A stretch of 64,000 bases of DNA from Haliclona indistincta. Taxonomy: Eukaryota > Porifera > Demospongiae > Haplosclerida > Chalinidae. Numbering within the stretch: position 1 is the stretch's first letter; each line of letters begins with the position of its first letter. The position numbers were made by a program, and so were the translations under genes. The stretch spans positions 1,792,631 through 1,856,630 of the forward strand of contig OZ024790.1 in NCBI GenBank assembly GCA_964017065.1, written 5' to 3'. The notes under the pieces are model-generated. The model was not told the origin of the DNA, ran no database searches, and saw only the letters and a program-made list of their open reading frames with translations. Of the stretch, positions 40,801 through 52,800 are shown in pieces.

Positions 40801-43800
40801 GAAGACAAGACAAAAATCTACAAAATCAACAGCATATCCTACATCTGACAAGAACACCACAATTATCTCAAACAAGTTCTTCATAACAGCTCCCTCACAG
40901 TACAGTAACCAAGTCCTTAGTGCTTGATCAGGTAGTGAGCTGCCCACATCCTTGTAGGCTAACATACTGAGAGGAAGGGAGCTTCTTGGGAGATGTAGTC
41001 CCAACCGCCCACTACAATTCTCCAAATCACAAAACGAGATCACAAATTAATTGTACTTGTGTAATTATACAATGCTGAATCAAAAATCATAGAGCGTCAC
41101 CTTCTTGTTCATCCTCTATCGTGTGAATAAAGACAACAGTGACTACAGAGACTGAACACATTAGTGCATGAAGGTGACACTCTGTGCTTTTTACTTAGCG
41201 TTGCAGGAAGACATAAAAATCACTGTAAAATTACTGAGTTGCGCAACTAAGTGCAGACAAAATAAAATAAAGCTCTATGTCAGGCTAACACATTAGGCAA
41301 TCGCCTCATCTATGTAAGAATCACTGTAAAATTACTCAACTAAGTGTTGACAAAATAAAATTAAGGTTTATCTCAGGCTAACACATTAGGCAATGGGCTC
41401 GTCTCTGTGCAGGTGTGCTGGCAAGGAGGCCTTGCAATGGAGTGAAGAAGTTAATTCACTTACAGTACTGGAACTAGCTTTGAACAATCAATTGATTTAA
41501 GACAAGAAAGGTGTTACATGCAACATGGGTGCAGGATTAAATTAATTTATGTAGTCTACAGACAAGTTCAGATGTAACTCGCAACAGTTGTTCCACACAC
41601 AAACACACACACACACACATGATAGGTATAATTATTTCGTTGCTACCGTCAATCTATAAAATTCACAAGTTTTCTATAATCATTGATTAAAACAGCCCAA
41701 AACTGTACCGACAGATAACCAAGGTGACCGGTCTCTTGGCAACCTTGTTGTGCACAACCCAAGCAACAATACAGTGATTCTGGTTCACATTTTTCGTCTA
41801 CAATCGATATCAGTCGCGTTTGAACATGACGTGTTACATAAAAGCACTAAGATCCACAGAAATTGCTTATGTGACCTCATCTGTTCTCTGCAGTTCATCT
41901 GAACAGTTTCCGTGGATCTTAGAGCTACATAAAGTGATTTCACGGAACAACCATGTTCAAACGCAACTGAAATCAACTGTAGCACTATGCTAGATGCGTA
42001 AAAAAAATCTCACTGCATTTCGATGTGTATCAGTTCAGAGTAAATTTACTCCAATGCGAGTTGAAACACCCATCCATCATGTTGCAGTTGACTACTAGCA
42101 CAATACACAATAACTGGTACACCACATCCATTAGTGATGCAACTCTACCCACCTCCCACAAAGCACAGATTCAAAATGGCTTCCCACACACAGAGCTAGT
42201 AGTGTCCTAGCAACTCATTGTGACCTCAGCATAATGCACTTAAAAGCATCACTGCCTTGTACCACCACCCAGCCCTCAGACCATCTGAGATAACAGCCTC
42301 CTACACTATTATGATAAACAGAGAAAATTAAAATTTACTGCACAGAGCATGCATAGGAAAATGTGAGTGAGTTAGTGAGTGAGTGAGCGAGTGAGTGGGC
42401 GAGTAGGTGAGTAGGTGAGTTAGTGAGTGAGTGAGCGAGTGAGTGAGTGAGCGAGTTAGTGAGTGAGCGAGCGAGTGAGTGAGTGAGTGGGTGAGTAGGT
42501 GAGTGAGTGAGTGAGTGGGTGTGTGAGTGAGTGAGTGAGCGAGTGAGTGAGTAGGTGAGTGAGTGAGCATGCAAGCAAGTGAGTGAGTGAGCGAGTAGGT
42601 GAGTGAGTGAGTGACTCACAAATTTCCCAGCCAGTATGCCGCATGTCTCTACGTCTCTTCGTGTGTTAGAAGAGGCGAGCTCTAGGAACCTGCTAGCTGT
42701 GTCAGTCGGCACAAACAACCTTTTCATACCCTCATTACCACCTACACAGAAAGGAGAGAAACGCTAAATCTCCATAGCAACGGTGATTAACTTCTATTAC
42801 AATACTTCAAGAAAGCATAGTTTAAAGCAGCTTATTTTCACTCTTCAATTACTAGCTTTCGTCAATTCTTTATGCTAACATTTTGATCAAACAGTGATTT
42901 TAAACATGCAGCTTTTATTAGTATAACAAAGGGTTCATAACCAAGCTATTAGTCAACTGCTATACAGGGCTCATAAAGGGCTCATAGTCAATTGTTATAC
43001 AGGGCTCATAATGGGCTCATAGTCAATTGTTATACAGGGCTCATAATGGGCTCATAGTCAATTGTTATACAGGACTCATAAAGGGCTCATAATGGGCTCA
43101 TAGTCAATTGTTATACAGGGCTCATAATGGGCTCATAGTCAATTGTTATACAGGGCTCATAAAGGGATCATAGTCAATTGTTATACAGACGTGCATTGTA
43201 CATGTACGATAAAACATAGATAGGTGTACATGTTGTAGAATAAAGATTTCGTACCTAAACTTGTGAGAGCTGAAGTGACTGGTTTAGTTCTGCGATTGAC
43301 TTCAGGAGCACTCTCAACTACCGGATTAGGATTAGAGTAGACTGTGGGAGGAGAAGGGGGAGGGCGATGAGAGGGCAGTGTACATGTTGAAGAATAAAGA
43401 TTTCATACCTAAACTTGTGAGAGCTGAAGTGACTGGTTTAGTGCCGCGATTGACTTCAGGAGCGCTCTTAACTACTGGATTAGGATTAGAGTAGATGGTG
43501 GAAGGAGGAGAAGGGGGAGGGCGATGAGAGGATTCTTGGTAACCTGGGGCATCGTAACCAGAGGGCGGGGCACCATATGGAGCAGGGGGCGGGGCACCGT
43601 ATGGAGCAGGGGGTGGGGCACCATAGAGAACAGAACCAGGGGGCGGGGCACCATATGATGATGCATCAGGGGGCGGGGCATAGGGAGTGGGCTGCTGAGC
43701 ATATTGGTAAGCAGTGGGCATAGCTGTTGTGTGAGGCGAGGCATATTGACTGCTGTATGGCGGCTGGTTGAAATGGTTCGGTGGCGCTTGATAAGTGTCG

Positions 43801-46800
43801 GGCAACACTTTAGCTAGCGCCATGTTAGTAGCCGTCACACTGCGCTGGGAGGAGTCCACAGCCTGGTGCTGGGCAGAGTCCATGAGCATAGGGGCGTCGC
43901 TCTGAGCACTCTCATCATCTAGATCATCATCGTCAGGGATAGTGTCGCCCATCAGTAACATGTCGTCTCTCACTTCAGTATCATCATCATCATCCATCGA
44001 CTGAACACTAGACAGCACCTACAGCAGTAACAAGTCACAAACTGAATATACTGTACCACATACCCTCGTACCCAGGCCTAGCTACTTCCTCATATATTCT
44101 TGTAAATGTATCTGTGATATACGTGATGAACCAAGCCCATAGATAGTGTAAACTGAATTTTACGAAGCTGGCGCTCATCATGTACAACATGAGATTAGCT
44201 GTTTTTGTGTCTTGCACGAGACCTTTAAGCTGAAGATACCAAACGTCACGCAAAAACCAAGGCAAGCAGCATGTGCTTACAGTATATACCAGGACTAGTT
44301 TTCTTTATAATATTGACCTGGTATGAGGCTAACTGGACCAGTACGAATGACATTAAACTACACAATGTCTAGTAATACACAATGTTTAAGGTGACGGGTA
44401 ACAGTTCGCCTAATTAATATTCACAAAAATGTTTTTATGCACTGTGCAAAATATGAACACGCTAGAGCGCTGTGAAGGCCATCAATGAAGACGCTAAACA
44501 CTGTTCTTTCTCTCTTGAGCTATATTCAACGCTGGGTACTACGCAACTCGGCGACAGCAGGCACAATTGGAGAGATAGTAAACTGCAAAATGGCGTGCCA
44601 CTTTTCGCGCGCGCTGTAACAGTGTCGCTACAGAGTCCATCGTCTACTGATGGGTTAGCATCCTCCGGAGGGCAGTAGACTGGCTGAGAGTTTGTTTGTT
44701 TGTAAGTTATGGGTCAAAATGTCGTGAAAAGGCTGTAAAATGGCGAGCGTTTCAAGACTATTTTGCGTTTTATTCAGAGCCAGTCGCCCAGACGTCCAAG
44801 TTAATAGTCTACTGCCCTCCGGAGGATGCTAACCCATCAGTAGACGATGGACTCTGTAGCGACACTGTTACAGTGCGCGCGAAAAGTGGCACGCCGTTTT
44901 GCAGTTTACTATCTCTCCAATTGTGCCTGCTGTCGCCGAGTTGCGTAGTACCCAGCGTTGAATATAGCTCAAGAGAGAAAGAACAGTGTTTAGCGTCTTC
45001 ATTGATGGCCTTCACAGCGCTCTAGCGTGCGTGTTCATATTTTGCACAGTGCATAAAAACATTTTTGTGAATATTAATTAGGCGAACTGTTACCCGTCAC
45101 CTTAAAGCTTTGGGCTTCAGTGAGCTTTTTTACATACATGATACATGCACACGAGATCTTAGTCCTATACCAATCGCTAGTCAAGGTCACATACAGCACA
45201 AGGAATAGGCACATTTCGATACATACACCTTCTAGTACATGTGAACGGATTTGAGAAAAGGGGTCACTTCGCTCCTGCAATTTTTGAACACACAATTTGC
45301 TGCCATTCAGTCAAATTTAGTACCATGCCTCTAAAATTTGATATACAGCTAGCGAAATGATCTAACATTATACACAAAAATTTCATTGAGTTTCAGTAAT
45401 GTTTGAGAAATTCGAAAACAGGCGTGCATTCAAAAATTGCAAGAGCGAACTCAGCGAAGTGACCCCTTTCCTCAAATCCGCTCACATAATATCAATAGTT
45501 CTCATATTAAATTTTTATCACTAGCTCACAATAGTGCATAGAAAAACACAATCAATTTTTCACACATTTCAGGAATGTTTTAACCCCTTAAATTCCTAAC
45601 TACTGTAGCTCATAATACAGTCACTGACAAGCTGCTCTCCTACTCATGCTCACCCCAGGAGCTGAAGGCTGTTCAACTGCTACTTCTTCATACGCAGGAG
45701 GAAGAGGCTGGTTCTCATGAGCAGGAGGCTGGGTCCTGTTCTCGGCAGGTTGGGTACCAGGATATGATCCAGGCGGCTCAGGTTCCCGGGTTGTATTAAG
45801 TTGAGGTGAAGCAGCTGGACTCCTAGCAGAGCTAGTAGCAGTAGGCGTGGTATCTGAGGATGGTATAGAAAACTGAATTCATTGCAAATTTGCACAAGTT
45901 GACATTTCTGGTCTTTAGACATTGCGTAGATCTGGAAATGTTCGTCAATAATCATTTTCGTCACCTTCTCTAGCGATGATAATTAAGCATGCGAAATATT
46001 GATGCACAGTGTGCATTATACACGTAGCTAGAACGAAAACTTAAATAACTAAAATTTTTCCCGATCTATACTACATGTACTTGATCTACAGTTTATGAAC
46101 CAAATCTCTATTCAATGTACATTTTGAATCTTCAATTAACAATCAATTCCAATTTGTCATAGATTCAGACAAGATAAAGTTTATTATGCAATTTAAGTTA
46201 TTCAGTACAGTTCTTACCAGCTGCCAGGAAAGCTGATACCTGCTTCTCCTTCTCTCTCTCTTGTCTCTCTCGAAGCTCTCTCTTTCTCTCCTCCTCTGCC
46301 CTCTTAGCAGCTGCCTGGAATAATGAAACAATATCATACAATGTAACAACAATAACACAGAAATATATTAGAGGTTCATCAAATTATGGATTGCTCAAGA
46401 CAACCAAAAATATTAGAAATTATGGATTGCTCAAGACAACCAAAAATATTAGAAATTATGGATTGCTCAAGACAACCAAAAATATTAGAAATTATGGATT
46501 GCTCAAGACAACCAAAAATATTAGAAATTATGGATTGCTCAAGACAACCAAAAATATTAGAAATTATGACTTGCTCAAGACAACAAAAAAAACTTGTGAT
46601 ATTTAGACAGGTTCTACGTGATTAAGAATAGAAACACAAGAGTCGTTGCTAAATAGCATCTGAGTGTAACGAGGGCGCTATGGTAACGGCATGAGGGCTT
46701 CCACATCGCGTAGATCCGATTGGATGCGCTGTCTAACTGATTTAGACCATAGCAACATCAAACAGAAACAACGCAAACGATGAGCAAGCACAGTAGAATT

Positions 46801-49800
46801 TAGTAAAAACTCAAGCGCACAAAAGCGTAATCTGTGTCGAGTGGTGAGATTCCATGACGACAGTAAGAGTCACGCAGCTATGCAACACTATTGGTCAACA
46901 TCACTTAGCTGTGGTCTAAAGGACTGTAGAGAATACTGCAACAAGATCAGATGAAACAGTCACAAACAGCTGAAATATAATGGATTAGTGTTTTAAAGAA
47001 TAAAAGGAAGAAACTTCGTCTACATTGAGATTGAGAGCGACTTGTCAACAACTCAAGAGGAACTGGAAGAGTGGATGATTGGTAAGCTCTGGGGATGGCA
47101 GAGATATTATGTTTCACAACTTAGTCTGAAAGGGTCTGTTAGAGACAGCACTAGACATTGCTGCACATGCGCACTTTGTACTCTGAACACAGTTTATCAT
47201 TCCTGATTCTCACTGTTGATGTGTTTATGCTTTAATAATATCTTTTTCATCTCTCTCTCTCTCTCTCCCTCTCTCTAGTCTACATGGAGTAGTGTTCCTG
47301 ATTTCTCTGATCCGTTCAAGCAGTTCTCGTCTAACTGCTAACTGCGTCGTTTCAACTCTGCGACAGGTTCCTCCTCCTCAGCTATTGAGGAGACAATGGA
47401 GAGAAAAGGATGGTACACTCTGGAGGTGACAAATGACAGCAACTATCGCTGTATTACACATCAATAAAGAGGTCCTCTTCTAGTTCAGAAGAGCTGATAA
47501 GCTGGTATGCTCTGGAAGAGGCAGTGACTGGCGCAGCTGAAAAGAAGTCTGCGCACAGTGACTGGCGAACCTGGAAATCCAGGAGTACTGCCTCGTTCCC
47601 TTGTTGTGCTCACAGTATCACAGAAGTGCAGGCACAGAAATACGTGAGTAAAGAACATGCGCACAAGGGCAGAAAGCAGCCCACCTATGGTTGGGGTGGA
47701 AAGCAGCCCGTCAATCCGTCATGGTGCAGTTCTAGTGCGTAGTGTGAACATGGTATTAGGGTACTGTTTTAGGGTACTGTTTTAGGGTACTGTTTTAGGG
47801 TACTGTTTTAGGGTACTGTTTTAGGGTACTGTTTTAGGGTACTGTTTTACTGGGTACTGATGTATCGTTTGATCAATGGGCCGTCTAATTAACTGGAATT
47901 GCGGTCTGTGTCAGCGTTAAGCGTCCGTTGACAACATTGTATCAACAGGTCCAAATGCATGAACCTTGTTAGTATCTTAGGCTCAAGCAGTCTATTCTAG
48001 TCTATTCTGGTTGCTATTTTGCGCAGCTGAAAAGAAGTCAGCTCCCAATGCACATGGAAGCTTTCACATACAAGCACATTGCCCAACAAGCAGAAAGAAT
48101 GAGTGCCATTGAAGAGAAACTAGATTGTATGACCCAGTTCTGCCCTCAAAGGTATAGTAAAATAGACAACAGTAGTGCTCATAATTTAACTTCAGAGGTT
48201 ATTGTTACATTATTATTAAATGGAAGTCTCCTTCTAGTGTAGAAGAGCTACAACAAATGAGTGATTGGTATTCTCTGGATGATGATGCTTAGAAGAGCTG
48301 CAAGAGATGAGTGACTGGTACTCACTGGATGATGCTTAGAAGAGCTGCAAGAGATGAGTGACTGGTACTCTCTGGATAATGGAAGATGTGCTACCTGCAC
48401 AGAATGATCTTCCTACATATTTGATCACAAGAGTAAAGAGTTCGGAGAGGCAGAGAGAGCTAGTGAAGACTTTGGACAGACAACAAGCACAGCATGGCCC
48501 TGTCCCAAGTCAGCAAATACAAGAGTATAGAGACCAACATTTTTATTCTTCCAAAAAATGAAGTGATTATAATTTAACGAGGTTCATCCTTATTTGGGAG
48601 CTGTGATTGGTTTCTTAAACGTCATAAAGATGAATCAAGATACACTGCAAAAATATATTTGTTTAGAAATGGATGTGGTAAAGTGTATGTTAATCGACTT
48701 CTTGAGTTAGTTCTCGACTATTATGGAAGGAACTACATAGTTCAAATATCTACAACAAGAAGCTCATTATCAGACTGGTGTGGTTATCCTGCTTTTGCCT
48801 CGCCGAAACAAGTCGATGCACTCCATGGTAAATTGAATCACTAATACAATATTTTTCATATTCTATTTCTTTTTAGGCGTCGTTGACATTCAGATTAAGT
48901 ACAGAAATTGTGCATTGTGTATTCCACTCGTCAAATTGGAAATGGAATATACAGATGTTGGTGGATCGGTAAAGTTTACTATTTCCACTCCTGGTCTCAT
49001 CAATGATGTAGTTGCACGAATTGTGTTTCACTTACAAACTTGGAATCTATAACTTTTAACAAGTGGAATTCTAGCAGAGAAGCCATTGTCCTATATAAGA
49101 AACTTGTCTCTTGTAGGCGATCTACTCTTAACTGGTGATTTAAGTAAAGATTCTTTCGTCATACTAGCCAACAGTGAACTTGATGAGCCAGATGAATCGT
49201 GCTCACCACGCTACTTAGATGACTATTGCTTTGGATGTATAGAAGGAAAGATCCATACATCACAAAGCGATAGTCAAATTCAGCTACAGTTACAAGCTAA
49301 CATGGTCTTATCCACCGTTGAGCAGTTAAAGCACCATGTCAAACAAGGGATTCCTATGCAGGAGATTCTTTCCTTAAAAACTATAACAACCCATGGGATA
49401 GCTGTGTGTGCTACAGATAGAAATAATTTACTACTACGATTGACAGCTGACTTCACCATCTCTAACAGATAGTCTGTAACAAGTGTAACACACAAATTAT
49501 CAACTGACTAAGATGCAAGACATCTTACAGCCTACTATATTCAACCATCCAATGAGTGTTGGTCATTAATCCCAGACCAACGCAGTTAACTGCCCCAGTT
49601 AATGTTGGTTCTACACAATAACCATGGCTTTTGACGAGAATCAATTAACACCTGCTCATTATGCTGCTTTCAATGATCTGAGAATCGAGCTCTCTGTATT
49701 TAAAGGATTTTAAAGTCCGCCGACCAGTCCTACATTGTAATAGGGTCAGCTGGGTCAACCATTAAAAAGATTTATATCAAGAAAATCATGAGATGACAAT

Positions 49801-52800
49801 ATCTTGCTAAAGTTTCAAAATCGGTCCATACACTTTGCGGACATTAACTATTTATTCTTTAGGCAGATATAATCTAGTATCGCTTGGTGTCTTGCTTGGT
49901 CAAGTACTGGGGGGACATCGATGTATTTCAAACATTGCAAGCCTTATCCAACAGAGGTCATTGTTACCGGTAACGCATAATTACCTGACGTTGTGGCGGG
50001 TACGATTTTATCATCTTTTTTTGTTTTAGAAACAATGTACCCACCTCTTCGTATACAGTGAGGGCACACGGATTTTATACCAGGAGATGCGTGAAGAAAT
50101 AAAATGTCAGTCAACGTCTCATGAATTAGTAAGATTTAAGAAAAAATTGAGGACATTTTGCGACTTAAATGTGGAAAGTTTGCTTTGAAGGACGCCGATC
50201 GTTGGAGTCACAGTCATGAATTTGTTCACAAGGCAACAGCATGTAGTAAACAAGAATCTTCAGCTATTATGGGCAATGCTGTCAATTTATTAATTCCCAC
50301 ATCTGAAGAAGTGCGACTGAAGGAGGAAAATAGAATCCTTAGAATGAAAGTGGAAGTCTGGTACAGTAGTAAGCTATAGATACTATAGATTCCTAGGTTT
50401 TGTGCACTACACAATCTAGTTTTCTCTCTGTTTCTTTCACTGAAATCATCACAACTTCGCATATACTTCGGTATGACGGATCCTACTCTCAACGCCCCTG
50501 AACCTGCGGTGGAGATGGCTGCGATGCTCAGAGACATTCGAGAGTCTCAGAGAACAAGTTTGTCCAGTTCCAGGACGAGGTCAACAAAGGGCAGGAGGAT
50601 GCAGCAGCGAAGGAGTTAAAGCGCGTACGAAGAGAGAAGATTAACACATACAGAAGAAATGGAAATGAAGAGCAAGCCGTGTTCAATGAGAAGGTGAAGG
50701 ACACTCTGGTGGCAGCCCAAACAAGCATAGGTTGACTCCTATGATATGACAATCACAATCTTATTAACACAACACAATCAATGATGCTGTGTTCACTGAA
50801 TAAAGAACTCTATGATGCTTGCAAGAGAGGTAATGTGACAAGGAACTCTTGACACTAGGAGTTCAGTCAACCATGTCGTCTTAAATTTCAGCAAGAGATA
50901 GCTACTAAATAATAGTTAGACAGTGCATCCGATTTAGAAGCCCGAGGGCCGTTGCTATATAGCGTCCGAGCGTAGCAAGGACGCTATGGCAACAGCGCGA
51001 GGACTTCTAAATCGCGTAGATCCGATTGGATGCACTGTCTAACTGGTTTAGACTATAGCAACAGCAAACAGAAACAACGCAAGCCAGTCGAAAATCAAAC
51101 TAAGCTAGCAGCAAGTCACTTGTCTACAGTCTGCTATAATGGACGACTACATTAGCGACGCTCAGTTTGTAGAGGCACTAGAAACTTTCGAAGACATGTA
51201 CACCCCAACCTGCTTCATTAGCAGTGGCTTGTGTCCTTCTGGACCACCAGTGATGTCAACCGCCTCCTCTGCTTCTAAGACAGTTATAATCTAACACTGC
51301 CCAACTAATATTGCAATAACCATGGCATTTGACAGAATCAATTAACACCTGCTCTTTTTGCTGCATTCAATGGTCTGAGAATCAAGCTCTCTGTACAGCA
51401 GTTTGAAGAGATCTTAGAACAACACAAGTAATACATTGACCAATCGAACACGGCTGGTCACGTGCGGGCATCAGAGAATTGGAGTGCGTGTTTGATTGGT
51501 CAATGTGTTACTTTCGCTTCGACTGTGCTGTTGCAAGATCTCTTTAAACAGCTGTAATTAAAGTCAGTCGACCAGTCCTATATTGTAATAGGGTGGTTGT
51601 GGAAAGATACTTCAGTAAAGCAGTCACAATGTCACTAACTCATCTCCTCGTGACAAAGGAACCACATTAAAGAGATAGCAGTAGACTAGACAGTTTGAAA
51701 TCACAAGTACACTGACTTGTCATAATACCACAGTAAGGGATCTATGCAGAAGGACAACATAGCTCCCTCCTGCACACGTTTAATTTTTACTTATCAAGAA
51801 CTTGCTGGAATTACTAGAGCTAAGTAGTAATTAAACGTGTTCTACATGGTATTGCTACAACTTGATTTTAGCCGTATATTAATACATGAGGTAGCTTAGC
51901 AACTAGTCAAGCAACAAGGAGTTAAAGTTGGTTAAGCATTTAGATTGCCAGCCTAACAGTACACAGTACAGTGCGGTTGCGCAGGAGAAACACTAGACTA
52001 TGAACAGCTTGCATCAAACTAGATTGACCTCGGCCTATCTTCTACCCCAAAGTCTAGCTCAGTTCTATAAAAGCAACTGAGAAAGAATGAGTTTTGCTAC
52101 CTTTGTCTGTGCCCTGATAGTCGTGGGTACTATCCGAGAAGGATGGTGCCTACCACTTGCAAACCTGGAGAATGCGTAAGCGGGAAGACCTCCTATTGCA
52201 GGCGGTCTCTCAGTTGACGAAGCCGCACCAGAAGGTCGCTGGAGTCGTTCCGTGGTCCCAGCTGATGTGCGTGAACGAAGGGCTGCTGAACTCGATGCAC
52301 TACGGCAACCGGCACCTGGTCGCTCAGCCTCGGTGCACGGCAGAAAACTTGCACCGGACCGTCGCTGGGGTCGTGACTGAGATAAATACGTCATTAATGG
52401 CCGCAACAGTACATAGTCACGCCGGGGACAGGCCTTGTCAGTCCTGTCCACTGTGCTTTGGAGTGGATCACTCCAGGGAGGAGTGCGCGTTGGCATCTCT
52501 AGAGATCATCAAACTCTGCGCATACAGGTGGTTCGCTCTCTTGGGTTTATTTCTCTCTTGGTTCTTTCCGCTCGTTCTATACGTCAATGTCGGATCACGA
52601 GGATGGAGCTCTTGATCCAGGAGCTGGAGTTCCGGACCCTCTGCCGCTCCCGGTGGTGCTATCGCCGGAGGTGAAGGCGAGGATCGAGCAGGCAGCCTAG
52701 ATGAAAGTTTGTTGAATTATGGACTAAAAGACTGACCGGCATGGTAGATGGTGCCGGCAAGGAAGAAGGACTACTATTAGAAGTATCAGAGAACTGTTGT

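Noticed and set aside
44035..44265. 76-codon minus-strand frame with hydrophobic stretches upstream of AMSH exon 6
   Set aside because: Not in phase with a splice acceptor use that improves the AMSH model, and no family resemblance.
44472..45015. Identical 68-codon frames on opposite strands
   Set aside because: Mirror images produced by the arms of the 712-bp foldback MITE.
46386..46625. 79-codon frame with a repeated 12-residue unit
   Set aside because: 36-bp minisatellite in an AMSH intron; open in two frames for trivial reasons.
47758..47850. GGGTACTGTTTTA repeats as interstitial telomere
   Set aside because: Does not match TTAGGG or known variants; short local minisatellite.
52065..52496. 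143-codon minus-strand frame
   Set aside because: Arg/Ser/Ala-rich shadow of the GC-rich retroelement relic; the plus strand holds the CCHC motif.
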